A DNA stretch of 64,000 nt from Cylindrospermum sp. NIES-4074 (GCA_003994795.1 AP018269.1:5295677-5359676); one strand, 5' to 3'. Positions 8,622 to 17,487 are shown, counted from the stretch's first letter. Numbers and translations: made by a program. The notes: a model not told the origin generated them from the letters alone.

Positions 8622-9815
8622 ATGAATACCTCAAAATCTCCGCCAAGTGTTTTATGGATGCAAGTATGGGTGTTAGCTCTTTTGCAGGGAGCAATTACCC
8701 TCACTTGGTTAATTTATAGCTTATATTTGCCCCAACTTTTGACTAAATTTGGTTTTCCCGTTGCCTGGGCAGTTGGTATATTGGTAGTAGAAAATGCCTT
8801 AGCTGTGGTGATGGAACCACTGATGGGTGGACTTTCAGATCGAGCTAGGATGTGGGTAGGAAGTCGCTTCCCCTTTATTTCCGCAGGTGTGATTCTCTCT
8901 TCAGCTTTGTTTATCGCCATACCATGTATTGTAACTTTTGTCCCACCTGCTGAAGTTATCCGCTGGATTTTACCAATAATATTGATAGCATGGGCTTTAG
9001 CGATGACGATTTTTCGCTCTCCTGCGATCGCACTCCTGGGAAAATATTCTACACCACAAGAGCTACCCTTAGCAGCAAGTTACGTCACATTGGCAGCGGG
9101 AATAGTTGGGGCATTTAAGGGAATCGCTAATACCTTTGTTCTTAGTTTAGGGCCAGTTTTCTGTTTTGCGATCGCATCCTTCGTTCTCCTAGCTGTTGTA
9201 GGTGCGTTGCGATTTGTCAGTCCCCCAGAAACACCAACTGACGAACATCACGCCGAAACAGCAAAGTTACCTTTACAAGCATTGAGTCTAATTTTGCCTA
9301 CAGGGTTTAGTATTGCCTGGGGTATCCGCTTGCTGATGGATGCTTTAGGCAAAGTCCTCAAATCCCAATTCAACACCGACGATATCAGTTTGCTAATGTT
9401 GTGGATTGGCTTAATTCTCGCCTTTGCTGCCTTACCTGCGGGTTTCTTCGCTACCAAAATTGGGAATCGTCGAGCAATGTTGTGGGGTGTTGGTGCGATC
9501 GTTCCGGCATTGCTGGCGATGGTCTATATGCGCGCACAGATTCCCATTATATTTTTTATAGTAATTGGATTTAGCTTAATTGTCAACGGGGCAATTCCCT
9601 TTATTTTAGGGATAGTGCCTGGGCGCTGGGCAGGATTAGGAATAGGCATATATTTTGGTGGTTTCTCATTAGCCATGAGTGTATTTGGGTTTATATTTCC
9701 CCCAGGAATTACACCTGTATTAGCTGCCATTGCCGGTGCATTGGCATTTTCACTAGCTGGTGTGTGCATTGCCGCGAGTGACAAATTAGCAACGCAAAGG
9801 AACGCAGAGGTGTAA
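8622..9815 (+). CDS. MFS-type transporter
   Basis: Inner-membrane secondary carrier with about 12 predicted hydrophobic helices. The first is VLALLQGAITLTWLIYSLYLP, followed by a charged loop LMGGLSDRARMWVGSRFPFI that corresponds to the MFS signature between helices 2 and 3. The C-terminal half repeats the pattern (FATKIGNRRAMLWGV). Substrate unknown. The arrangement resembles the SLC45/sugar-type MFS carriers of cyanobacteria, but that is only a guess. I take ATG 8622 (MNTSKSPPSVLW) as the start: the 33 codons after ATG 8523 (LCDFATLREIFIFLFSN) run through a low-complexity stretch and do not look like protein. The spacers at 8455-8500 and 9795-9835 carry CGCAGAG-type repeats. Confidence 0.8.
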   Translation: MNTSKSPPSVLWMQVWVLALLQGAITLTWLIYSLYLPQLLTKFGFPVAWAVGILVVENALAVVMEPLMGGLSDRARMWVGSRFPFISAGVILSSALFIAIPCIVTFVPPAEVIRWILPIILIAWALAMTIFRSPAIALLGKYSTPQELPLAASYVTLAAGIVGAFKGIANTFVLSLGPVFCFAIASFVLLAVVGALRFVSPPETPTDEHHAETAKLPLQALSLILPTGFSIAWGIRLLMDALGKVLKSQFNTDDISLLMLWIGLILAFAALPAGFFATKIGNRRAMLWGVGAIVPALLAMVYMRAQIPIIFFIVIGFSLIVNGAIPFILGIVPGRWAGLGIGIYFGGFSLAMSVFGFIFPPGITPVLAAIAGALAFSLAGVCIAASDKLATQRNAEV

Positions 9816-9920
9816 CGCGGAGGAACGCAGAGAAGGAAGTTGAGCTTTTTTGTATAAGTTGGATATTGTAAAGCAATTATTTTATTAGGCTTGTATAGCC
9901 TAATAAATTTATTTGAATAA

Positions 9921-10048
9921 TATCATGTCCGGTTGAATACTTATCATATCTGTGAGGGCTGGTAATGGGTAATGGGTACTTGGGAAAAACGTAAACAGCA
10001 ATTACCAGCAAGGCAAAACTTATTATAAGTAATTAACCGGACTTGATA
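9921..10048. mobile_element. IS630-derived MITE (copy 2, intact)
   Basis: A 128-bp non-coding element. Its left end TATCATGTCCGGTTGAATAC and right end (reverse complement TATCAAGTCCGGTTAATTAC) are inverted repeats. TAA abuts each side (9918-9920 and 10049-10051), consistent with insertion at TA. The ends match those of the IS630 element at 50980-52134. The rest of the spacer 9816-10211 holds no other feature. Confidence 0.85.
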
Positions 10049-10211
10049 TAACCCTCTTCTGTCACTCTCCGGGAGGGCAATCTCTGGAAGCCTTATCAAA
10101 CAATCAATCCAAGCTATCCTATTAGAAAAAAATGGGTGTTGTATTTGTTATTAGAAAGAAATTGTGCAATCCCTTGGTAGATAAAAGCTCTAGAATTCAG
10201 AAATGGCAAAT

Positions 10212-10442
10212 TTATGCTGCTTTTAAAGTCTTTCCTAAAGTTTGCGGTTCTGGAAGCACTTCACCATCTGCTAAATATGACTCAATCAGCATTTCTAACA
10301 CTTCCTGAGCATTTTTTAGGGCTTCTTCATAAGTTTTGCCGTGTGTACAAGGCTGCATGACATTAGTAAACTCAGGTAGTACAACTACATAACATTGGTC
10401 TTCGTCTGACCATTGAATTAATATTGTATATTTCATTGTCAT
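10212..10442 (-). CDS. HicB-family antitoxin-like protein (orphan)
   Basis: A 76-residue protein with the HicB partial RNase-H-like fold: MKYTILIQWSDEDQCYVVVLPE, then CTHGKTYEEALKNAQEVLEMLIESYLADGEVLPEP. Family members usually neutralise the RNase HicA. No HicA frame is found on either side (10443-11132 is mobile and repeat DNA; the spacer at 9816-10211 is non-coding), so this is a solitary HicB of the kind common in cyanobacteria. There is no C-terminal helix-turn-helix or ribbon-helix-helix extension, so DNA-binding autoregulation is not evident. GAGG about nine bases before ATG 10442 supports that start; ATG 10436 is the alternative. Confidence 0.8.
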   Translation of the reverse strand: MTMKYTILIQWSDEDQCYVVVLPEFTNVMQPCTHGKTYEEALKNAQEVLEMLIESYLADGEVLPEPQTLGKTLKAA

Positions 10443-10451
10443 CTAGCCCGC

Positions 10452-10499
10452 CTCAGAATGAATTCTGAGTCTAATAGCAAAAGTCGTCTCAAGACGACT
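10452..10499. repeat. Paired palindromes upstream of hicB
   Basis: Two perfect or near-perfect palindromes lie side by side: CTCAGAATGAATTCTGAG (10452-10469) and AGTCGTCTCAAGACGACT (10482-10499). They sit immediately upstream of the minus-strand hicB start, in its leader or promoter. They could be autoregulatory operators or RNA hairpins, or simply a dispersed repeat. Confidence 0.55.
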
Positions 10500-10749
10500 A
10501 AAAGAAATTTTTAGTCTGTTAAAACGGATTTTAGCATATCTGAATCCTAATTTCCCCTTTATCCCTCTTCCGTCACTTTCGGCAATGCGAAATCTGAAAC
10601 CTTGATTTAACAAGGGTTTTAGCGATTTATTAATGTTTCAAAATGCTCGTCATATTTTGTTAATAATAAAATGTTTAAACCTTTGCCACATCTGGATTTG
10701 AAAATTAGGAAATTATTTGGGTGATTCCCACTTTGATGGAAGAGGGTTA

Positions 10750-10912
10750 TATCAAGTCCGGATAATTAGTTAGCATAAAACTTTTATTAGTAGATTGGCT
10801 AGAACGAAGTGAAACCCAACATTCAGACAGGTTGTGTTGGGTTATGCCTCCGGCACGCTCCGCGAACGTCCCTCAACTACATTTAATTATAAGTATTTAA
10901 CCGGACATGATA
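10750..10912. mobile_element. IS630-derived MITE (copy 3, second subfamily)
   Basis: A 163-bp element. The left end TATCAAGTCCGGATAATTAG and right end (reverse complement TATCATGTCCGGTTAAATAC) are inverted repeats, with TTA on each flank. The interior (GTGAAACCCAACATTCAGAC) matches the reverse complement of the element at 38529 but lacks the insertion found there, so it serves as the empty site. The remaining parts of 10443-11132 are non-coding. Confidence 0.82.
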
Positions 10913-11069
10913 TTACCCAAGATTATCAGGATCTACTCGTAATTCTCACAATTTTTCTGCTAGTTGTTGAGTACTTTGGTAGGTTTAAATCTAACATTGT
11001 TTACTTAAAAAGTGCTGTAACTGAGAAATGCTATATATAGCAATCCTCAATTATTTGTGATCAAGAAGA

Positions 11070-11096
11070 TTCCCGACTTCTTTGAGAAGTCGGGAA
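11070..11096. terminator. Perfect hairpin downstream of the decarboxylase gene
   Basis: TTCCCGACTTC, a 5-base loop and GAAGTCGGGAA form a perfect 11-bp stem 37 bases beyond the minus-strand stop codon. There is no strong U-run on either side, so it may be a processing or stability hairpin or a weak terminator. Confidence 0.55.
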
Positions 11097-11132
11097 TTGG
11101 TGGCGTTGCCGATTAACTAGTTACTCAAATGC

Positions 11133-12776
11133 TTACACATCACAATGTAACTCGCCGGCTTTTTGGGAAAAGCGGCGGTTTTCGCGATAGTCTACGGGAC
11201 AATCTATCACCGCAGGCACATCTTGAGCAAGGGCTTCTTTGAGTACAGGAATTAAATCGGTAGCTGATTCAACTCGATAACCTTTTAAACCCATGCTTTC
11301 GGCGAATTTGACGAAATCAGGATTGCCAAAATGGACAAAAGATGAGTTACCTTTACCAAATTGGTTTTCTTGTTTCCACTCAATTAAACCATAGCCACCA
11401 TCATTAAAAATTAGGGTGACAAAGGGCGTCCCAACACGCAAAGCTGTTTCTAATTCTTGGCAATTCATCATAAAGCCACCGTCGCCGGTTGCGGCTACAA
11501 CTTTACGATTGGGATTAACAAGTTTTGCTGCTAAAGCACCAGGAATAGCTATACCCATCGCCGCAAAGCCATTAGAAATAATGCAAGTATTCGGACTATG
11601 GCAATGATAATGACGCGCCATCCACATTTTATGTGCGCCTACATCAGAGATGACAATATCATCTGGGCCCATTACTTGCCGTAAGTCATAAATTAACTTT
11701 TGGGGTTTAATAGGGAACCCGTCATCATGGGCGTGTTGTTCGTAATCGGCGCGAATATTTCCCCGTAAACTAATAGCATAGGGATTGGGTTTACCTTGTC
11801 TGTCTGCTAACTTTAAGATTTCCTCAAGAGAGTCGGAAATATCCCCGACAACTTCTGCATTGGGAATATAACTACTATCAATTTCTGACTGATCTGCGGC
11901 TATATGCACGATCGCAATTTTACCGTCAGGATTCCACTTCTTGGGGGAAAATTCTATCAAGTCATAGCCAATGGCAATTACCAAATCTGTGTTATCAAAG
12001 CCACAAGTAATAAAATCTCTCTGCTGTAATCCCACTGACCACAATGCCAAAGGATGGGTATAAGGAATTACACCTTTACCCATAAAGGTATTGGCAACGG
12101 GAATATTCAGTTGGGTGGCGAATTGTGTAACAGCATCACTAGCTTGGGCACGAATTGCCCCATTACCAACTAAGATGAGGGGGTTCACTGCCTGAGAAAT
12201 TGCGGCAGCTGCGGCGCGAATACTGGCAAAGGAAGCATAGGTTTTTTCGATATTGTCCTTATGCAAGGGTTTGCCTTCTACGGGCATGGCAGCAATGTTT
12301 TCTGGTAAGTCGATATGTACTGCACCAGGTTTTTCAGTTTGCGATCGCTTAAATGCCTTCCGCACAACTTCTGGTGTAATACTCGGTCGCACTATCTGCT
12401 TGTTCCACTTGGTTACGGGAGCAAACATTGCCACTAAATCTAAATACTGGTGAGATTCGATATGCATTCTATCTGTTCCCACCTGCCCCGTAATTGCCAC
12501 TAGAGGCGCACCATCAAGGTTAGCATCTGCTACACCTGTCATTAAGTTAGTTGCCCCAGGGCCAAGTGTAGAAAGACATACTCCAGCTTTACCTGTTAAG
12601 CGTCCGTAAACATCCGCCATGAATGCTGCACCCTGTTCATGACGAGTAGTAATAAATTTAATGGAAGATTTTTTCAGCGCTTCTAAAACGTGCAGGTTTT
12701 CTTCTCCAGGGAGTCCAAAAACATATTGCACCCCTTCATTTTCTAAACACTGCACCAACAGTTCAGCCGTATTCAT
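11133..12776 (-). CDS. Thiamine-diphosphate enzyme, probable 2-oxoglutarate decarboxylase (often annotated acetolactate synthase)
   Basis: A ThDP-dependent decarboxylase/synthase of 547 residues with the three standard domains. The N-terminal PYR domain has VFGLPGEENLHVLEAL and the catalytic Glu in TTRHEQGAAFMADVYGR. The C-terminal PP domain has the GDG...N cofactor motif (GDGGFMMNCQELETAL through IFNDGGYG). By family it resembles acetolactate synthase large subunits, but no small (regulatory) subunit is adjacent. It is preceded by a succinate-semialdehyde dehydrogenase gene on the same strand. In Synechococcus PCC 7002 this adjacent pair was shown to decarboxylate 2-oxoglutarate and oxidise the product to succinate, closing the TCA cycle. 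I infer the same role here. True IlvB remains possible without assay. Confidence 0.8.
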   Translation of the reverse strand: MNTAELLVQCLENEGVQYVFGLPGEENLHVLEALKKSSIKFITTRHEQGAAFMADVYGRLTGKAGVCLSTLGPGATNLMTGVADANLDGAPLVAITGQVGTDRMHIESHQYLDLVAMFAPVTKWNKQIVRPSITPEVVRKAFKRSQTEKPGAVHIDLPENIAAMPVEGKPLHKDNIEKTYASFASIRAAAAAISQAVNPLILVGNGAIRAQASDAVTQFATQLNIPVANTFMGKGVIPYTHPLALWSVGLQQRDFITCGFDNTDLVIAIGYDLIEFSPKKWNPDGKIAIVHIAADQSEIDSSYIPNAEVVGDISDSLEEILKLADRQGKPNPYAISLRGNIRADYEQHAHDDGFPIKPQKLIYDLRQVMGPDDIVISDVGAHKMWMARHYHCHSPNTCIISNGFAAMGIAIPGALAAKLVNPNRKVVAATGDGGFMMNCQELETALRVGTPFVTLIFNDGGYGLIEWKQENQFGKGNSSFVHFGNPDFVKFAESMGLKGYRVESATDLIPVLKEALAQDVPAVIDCPVDYRENRRFSQKAGELHCDV

Positions 12777-12845
12777 TTGATTTCCTCACTAGCAAATAGT
12801 CAATACTGGGCATTGGAAACTGGAGTCTGGGTATTAGTTTTTCCC

Positions 12846-12873
12846 AATTACCAATTACCAATTACCAATTACC
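12846..12873. repeat. AATTACC heptamer array
   Basis: Four tandem copies of the heptamer AATTACC lie in the 113-bp spacer between the dehydrogenase and decarboxylase genes. Such short tandemly repeated sequences are typical of Nostocales. The array is not long enough to rule out co-transcription. Confidence 0.85.
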
Positions 12874-12889
12874 CATCACCAATCTCTAA

Positions 12890-14257
12890 TCACTTCACCC
12901 ACACACTTTTCACATTCACAAACTCATGTAAGCCTTGAATACTCAATTCGCGGCCGTACCCAGAACGCTTAATGCCACCAAAGGGCAAGCGAGGGTCAGA
13001 TTTAACCATGTCGTTAATAAATACTGCACCTGCTTCGATTTCCTCAATCAGGCGATCGCGTTCTTGGTCGTTTGTAGTCCAAGCACTGGCACCCAAACCA
13101 AAGGGTGTATCATTAGCTAATTTGATGGCAGCATCAATATCCGGAATGCGGAATAACAAAGCTACCGGGCCAAAGAATTCTTCTCGCGCAATGGGAGTAT
13201 CTATGGGAATATCTATGATAATCGTTGGGGGATAAAAGTTCCCAGGCCGGCCTGCTAAGGGATGTCCACCAATCAGGACTTTTCCGCCAGTTTTTACGGC
13301 ATTTTGCACTTGTTGGTCTAATTCTTGGAGAATATCGGGAGTTGCTAGCGGGCCGATATTTGTATCTGGTTGCATGGGATCGCCCACTTTCAGCGCGGCA
13401 AATTTTTCTAACAGCAGTTTTTCAAATTTATCGGCGATCGCATCTTCCACAATAAAGCGCTTGGCTGCAATACAAGATTGCCCATTATTCAACATCCGCG
13501 CTGTCGTCGCTGTCGCAACTGCTGCCTCAATATCAGCACTTGCTAACACAATAAACGGGTCACTTCCCCCCAATTCCAAGACGGTTTTTTTCAGTTGCTT
13601 ACCAGATACTGCGGCAAGAGAAGCCCCTGCCGGTTCACTTCCCGTTAAGGTAGCTGCTTTCACTCGGTCATCAGCCATTAAATCGGCAACTTTGGCAGCA
13701 CCAATTAACAGAGTTTGAAACACACCTTGAGGAAAACCTGCCCGTTGCAGAATATCTTCAATTGCCAAAGCGCACTGCGGCACATTGGAAGCGTGTTTCA
13801 ATAAACCGACATTTCCGGCCATTAGTGTCGGTGCAGCAAAGCGAAAAACTTGCCAGAAGGGGAAATTCCACGGCATGACTGCGAGAATTACGCCTAAAGG
13901 CTGATAGCGGACAACACTATGGCTGGCATCAGTTTTCACTGGCACATCAGCCAGAAAACTAGGTGCGTGTTCGGCATAGTAGCGACAAACGAGGGCACAT
14001 TTTTCAACTTCGGCGATCGCCGCTTTGAATGGTTTACCCATTTCTAGAGTCATTAATTTGGCAAAATCTGCCTTTTCTTGTTCTAAAATTTCTGCTGCTT
14101 TTTGCAGCCAGTGCGATCGCTGCGAGAAATTAGTTCGGCGGTACTGTTCAAAAGCCTGACCAGCTAAATCCAGTTTAGCGGCAATTTCTACATCCTTGAG
14201 CGGCTCAAAGGTTTTGATTGTCTCCCCAGTGGCGGGATTAATGGTGGCGATAGCCAT
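12890..14257 (-). CDS. gabD: Succinate-semialdehyde dehydrogenase (NAD(P)+)
   Basis: Aldehyde dehydrogenase superfamily enzyme of 455 residues, predicted to oxidise succinic semialdehyde to succinate. The catalytic Cys is in NNGQSCIAAKRF, the general-base Glu in VLELGGSDPF, and the cofactor-binding region has MPWNFPFWQVFRFAAP and LTGSEPAG. It ends GREL...HEFVNVKSVWV, typical of SSADH. The compact N-terminus (MAIATINPATGETIKTFEP) matches the short cyanobacterial form. It is first in a minus-strand pair with the probable 2-oxoglutarate decarboxylase 113 bp downstream. Together they would bypass the missing 2-oxoglutarate dehydrogenase. Assignment from sequence plus neighbourhood is strong; cofactor preference is not determinable. 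Confidence 0.88.
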   Translation of the reverse strand: MAIATINPATGETIKTFEPLKDVEIAAKLDLAGQAFEQYRRTNFSQRSHWLQKAAEILEQEKADFAKLMTLEMGKPFKAAIAEVEKCALVCRYYAEHAPSFLADVPVKTDASHSVVRYQPLGVILAVMPWNFPFWQVFRFAAPTLMAGNVGLLKHASNVPQCALAIEDILQRAGFPQGVFQTLLIGAAKVADLMADDRVKAATLTGSEPAGASLAAVSGKQLKKTVLELGGSDPFIVLASADIEAAVATATTARMLNNGQSCIAAKRFIVEDAIADKFEKLLLEKFAALKVGDPMQPDTNIGPLATPDILQELDQQVQNAVKTGGKVLIGGHPLAGRPGNFYPPTIIIDIPIDTPIAREEFFGPVALLFRIPDIDAAIKLANDTPFGLGASAWTTNDQERDRLIEEIEAGAVFINDMVKSDPRLPFGGIKRSGYGRELSIQGLHEFVNVKSVWVK

Positions 14258-14437
14258 TACCTGACCTCCCGTTAAAGAATAGCTTGAGGTAGCTTCCCAG
14301 TGTTACACAGATTGGTTGCAGAAGCTATCACCAAAATTTTAGTCTCTCAGCCAAGTATTAGTTGTTGAATATTACAATATCGCAATTAAATGGAAGTAAA
14401 ACATACATATTTGTCTGTATTTATGCTTAATGTGTTT

Positions 14438-14484
14438 GGTAATGGGTAATGGGTAATGGGTAATGGGTAATGGGTAATGGGTAA
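14438..14484. repeat. TAATGGG heptamer array
   Basis: Six to seven uninterrupted copies of GGTAATG/TAATGGG. The same heptamer occurs twice inside the MITE at 9921, so this array probably expanded within a MITE whose right half follows at 14486. Confidence 0.88.
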
Positions 14485-14485
14485 A

Positions 14486-14538
14486 CTGCAATTATTAACA
14501 AGACCAAACTTATTTTAAGTAATTATCCGGACTTGATC
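14486..14538. mobile_element. IS630-derived MITE remnant (right half)
   Basis: ACTGCAATTATTAACAAGACC followed by AAGTAATTATCCGGACTTGAT matches the right half of the MITEs at 6661 and 9921. I find no left terminus with TCATGTCC, so the left end is lost beyond the heptamer array. The rest of 14258-14692 is non-coding. Confidence 0.7.
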
Positions 14539-14616
14539 TGACAGAAAAGGATGCAAAAAGTAATAGTATTTATCATACATTCAAGGGTTTAAGACCCCTA
14601 CGTCTACACTTAGTAT

Positions 14617-14651
14617 ATTTTGAGTCAGGGTTTAAATCCCCGACTCAAAAT
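14617..14651. terminator. Hairpin downstream of the adenylate cyclase gene
   Basis: ATTTTGAGTC (14617-14626) pairs with GACTCAAAAT (14642-14651), with further GGG/CCC pairing inside. It lies 42 bases past the minus-strand stop. An array of GAATTTT heptamers (14655-14682) sits between gene and hairpin. No clear U-run, so the terminator call is tentative. Confidence 0.45.
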
Positions 14652-14692
14652 GTATTGAATTTTGAATTTTGAATTTTGAATTGTTAACTCTT

Positions 14693-16312
14693 TTAGTGCA
14701 TTTTCGTCTGATAAACCTTGACTAATCGATTAATTCCTTTAAAACTGTAATCTCCCATCTCGTAAAAATCAGAATATTGGGAAAGCATTGTATAGGTAAC
14801 TTCACTAATCACACATTCACCAGGGGGACAAACTGCTTCCATGCGAGCAGCCAGATTAATTGTTGCTCCTAATGCTGTATAGTCTACCCTTTGGGAACTA
14901 CCGACATCACCGACAACAGCTTTACCACTGTTAATGGCAATACGTAATTGTAAGGGTTCCTGCCAAAAATTATTAGCATTGAGGTGTTGCAAACGAGTCA
15001 GCATACCTTTAGCAGCGGTGACAGCGCGATCGGCATGACCCGGTTGGGGTTCGGGAGCGCCAAAAAATGCCATAATACAATCGCCAATATACTTGTCTAA
15101 AGTGCCACCACAGGCAAAGACTTCTTGCAACATCTCTTCAAATAAATTATTCAATAATTGTGCGATCGCTGTTGGTGTTAATCGTTCAGAAATCGCCGTA
15201 AAACCGACCAAATCTGCAAATAAAATGCTGATTTCACTCTCAGCAGGAGCTAAACGGCCACCAGGTAGTCCCCCAACAGATATCAACTGCTGTACAACCG
15301 CCGGTGAATGATAGCGTTCTAGTCGGTGACGAATCACCACTTCAGTTTTGAGTTTCTCTACCAGTAACCAGCGTTGGACACTAGAAGCTACAAGGTTTGC
15401 TAAAGCTGAAAAAAAGCTGAGTTCTTCTTCACCTTCACTGGCCCAATGGGAAGAAGATAGATGAGCATCAGCGTAGAGAACTCCAACAACTTTGTTTTCA
15501 TCCCATAAAGGCACCGCCATTGCGCTACGAATGCCTTTGACCAAAATACTGTTTTCTCCAGAAAATCTTTCATCTTTTTGGGTGTCAGCGGTTTGAATTG
15601 CCACTTTTTCATCAAACACCTTTTGACAGATACTACGACTAATCCAACTCCCATCAGCTGCTAGATGTTGTTGTTGAGAAATGTTTCTCATGGCAGAATT
15701 CATTAACTCCAAGTGACCAGAACCATCGACATCAATTAATAATGCCAAGCGGTCAATACTATTGAGGTAACGAAAAACTACTTGTTGCACTTGGGAGAAA
15801 ATATCTTCTATGGATGTTGCTGCACAAAGATTTTTGGCTATATCTACCAAGTCTATCAGGCGGGCAATAACTTTATCTTTATTGCTGCTTTTGCCATTAG
15901 CGCTATCAGCTTCTATCCATTGCTGTTGCAGCTGTTCAACGTTGCGAAAAATTGTTCTCGGCGCATTAGTTTCTACTGCTGGCACATAATTATGAGTCTG
16001 CACTTGTGTAATCTCAGTTGAGAACATCACTACCAAGCTGACATTACCCAACCAAATCACGTCTTCTTGATGCAACTTTTGAGGCTCGGTAACCAGACGA
16101 TCATTTACCTGTGTCCCATTTTTACTGCCTAAATCCTCAATTATCCACTCACCATCAGCAGTTTTCACCAATCGGGCATGGTTGCGGGAAACACCTCCAA
16201 AAGGTAGGTATAAGTCACATTCTGGCAACCGGCCGATGGTAAATACGTCTCGAGCTACTGAAATCGTCGTTTCGGTATCTCCCTCTTGTAGGCGTAGTAT
16301 GAGTTCTGTCAT
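14693..16312 (-). CDS. FHA-GAF class III adenylate cyclase
   Basis: Makes cAMP from ATP as a signalling enzyme without membrane segments. The N-terminal FHA domain (residues about 20-95) has the phosphothreonine-binding set FTIGRLPECDL, GVSRNHARL and DLGSKNGTQVND. A GAF domain (about 165-310) follows. The class III catalytic domain (about 350-539) has metal-binding Asp in SILFADLVGFT and DKYIGDCIMAFFGAP, purine-selecting Lys (DKYIGD) and Thr (DYTALG), and the transition-state Asn and Arg in NLAARME. Thr in place of Asp marks class IIIb, often stimulated by bicarbonate. The FHA-GAF-cyclase order resembles CyaD of Anabaena. FHA suggests control by a Ser/Thr kinase, and GAF by a small ligand. 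Confidence 0.9.
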   Translation of the reverse strand: MTELILRLQEGDTETTISVARDVFTIGRLPECDLYLPFGGVSRNHARLVKTADGEWIIEDLGSKNGTQVNDRLVTEPQKLHQEDVIWLGNVSLVVMFSTEITQVQTHNYVPAVETNAPRTIFRNVEQLQQQWIEADSANGKSSNKDKVIARLIDLVDIAKNLCAATSIEDIFSQVQQVVFRYLNSIDRLALLIDVDGSGHLELMNSAMRNISQQQHLAADGSWISRSICQKVFDEKVAIQTADTQKDERFSGENSILVKGIRSAMAVPLWDENKVVGVLYADAHLSSSHWASEGEEELSFFSALANLVASSVQRWLLVEKLKTEVVIRHRLERYHSPAVVQQLISVGGLPGGRLAPAESEISILFADLVGFTAISERLTPTAIAQLLNNLFEEMLQEVFACGGTLDKYIGDCIMAFFGAPEPQPGHADRAVTAAKGMLTRLQHLNANNFWQEPLQLRIAINSGKAVVGDVGSSQRVDYTALGATINLAARMEAVCPPGECVISEVTYTMLSQYSDFYEMGDYSFKGINRLVKVYQTKMH

Positions 16313-16562
16313 GAGTGTGATAAATCCATCTTGGGATCTGGGGAGGCAGGTATCTGTGAGAAAAGCTAGACGCCAAGGGTTGATCCTTGTCAGGGCTTAT
16401 GCGCCACTAGAAAATGTTGTTTCAACTTTTACTTTATGGCACTGTTAATGGCTTTCTGGCAACTTTTAGGTAAGAAATTTTACTTAAAATTAACAGTAGG
16501 ATTTTGATGATACCCCTAGAAATTAAACCGAATCAAAATTTTTAATTGTTTACCTTAAGTTC

Positions 16563-17444
16563 TCAACTCGGCGGTAAGTCTAAAGGAATTTCACCTAAAA
16601 ACCCTTTACGATAATCTGTGATCATTTGCCTTGCAGCCCTTTCTACATCACCTTTGTAGCGATGCTCTGCTAAGGCGTGCAAGTATTCGTCTCCGGTGTA
16701 AGATGTGGGGTCGAGTTCATAGCGAGACTTTAAGGGTTCTTTTGGTAACAAACTAGGCTCTGCATATTGGAGTTCATTCAATATATCTACAAATGCTGCG
16801 GCTATTAGCTGATTATCGTAAGATGCCTCGCCGATATCGTCACAAATGGCTAATTTCAAAGCTGCTGCTTGATTTTCCAACTTAGCAGGAATGACTCCAG
16901 GAGCGTCTAGCAATTCTAACTGATCAGAAATTCGTACCCAGCGTAATTGGCGAGTTACCCCCGGACGGGCTTCGCTTACCACCACACGTTTGCCTAACAG
17001 ACGGTTAATTAAAGCTGATTTTCCCACATTAGGGAAACCAATTACCACAGCGCGGACTGGACGGGGTAACATTCCGCGATCGCGTCTTCTTTGATTCAGT
17101 TCCACTCCCGCAGCTTGAGCGGCCTTGGAAACTGCTGCGATTCCTTGCCCATGTTGAGCATTGGTGAAGTAAGCAAATTCTCCTTGCTCCCGAAACCAAT
17201 CTATCCAGAGCGATCGCACTTGGGGCAAAATCATATCTACCCGGTTAAGTACCAATACCCGCGCTTTACTCCCCACCCATTCTTTCATTTGGGGATGGTT
17301 TGTCGCCAAGGGAATCCGCGCATCTCGCACTTCTAAAACTACATCTACCCGTTTCAGCTGTTCTTTGAGATTCTTCTCAGCTTTGGCAATGTGACCTGGA
17401 TACCATTGAATTAGATTTAATTTGTAATTTTGAGTTGTAGACAT
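16563..17444 (-). CDS. ylqF: Ribosome biogenesis GTPase YlqF/RbgA
   Basis: Circularly permuted GTPase for late 50S subunit assembly. The motifs run G4-G1-G3: LVLNRVDM (G4) comes before GFPNVGKSALINRLLG (G1, Walker A), then LLDAPGVIP (G3). The N-terminal WYPGHIAKAEKNLKEQLKRVDVVLEVRDAR block is diagnostic for the YlqF/YawG group. The C-terminal helical RNA-binding region (RYELDPTSYTGDEYLHALAE) is intact. Length of 293 is normal. It stands alone, between the cyclase gene (250-bp spacer) and a VOC protein. Confidence 0.93.
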   Translation of the reverse strand: MSTTQNYKLNLIQWYPGHIAKAEKNLKEQLKRVDVVLEVRDARIPLATNHPQMKEWVGSKARVLVLNRVDMILPQVRSLWIDWFREQGEFAYFTNAQHGQGIAAVSKAAQAAGVELNQRRRDRGMLPRPVRAVVIGFPNVGKSALINRLLGKRVVVSEARPGVTRQLRWVRISDQLELLDAPGVIPAKLENQAAALKLAICDDIGEASYDNQLIAAAFVDILNELQYAEPSLLPKEPLKSRYELDPTSYTGDEYLHALAEHRYKGDVERAARQMITDYRKGFLGEIPLDLPPS

Positions 17445-17453
17445 TGGGAAAAA

Positions 17454-17487
17454 GGTAATTGGTAATTGGTAATTGGTAATTGGTAAT
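17454..17487. repeat. GGTAATT heptamer array
   Basis: Five tandem copies of GGTAATT lie directly upstream of the ylqF start codon and downstream of the VOC gene stop. It is the reverse complement of the AATTACC array at 12846. Confidence 0.85.

Noticed and set aside
10212-10442. HicAB toxin-antitoxin pair
   Set aside because: Only the HicB half is present; no HicA frame is adjacent on either side.
10834-11040. Plus-strand frame of 68 codons
   Set aside because: Its first third is the right end of an IS630-type MITE; the rest has no recognisable features.
13374-13718. 114-codon plus-strand frame opposite the succinate-semialdehyde dehydrogenase gene
   Set aside because: Antisense shadow of a well-conserved enzyme; the Ala/Ser-rich product has no motif.
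15400-15654. 84-codon minus-strand frame inside the adenylate cyclase gene
   Set aside because: It overlaps the GAF domain in another frame and has no start signal or homologous feature.
12846-17487. Heptamer arrays considered as a CRISPR-like or phase-variation locus
   Set aside because: The units are 7 bp, with no spacers, and they lie outside coding frames.
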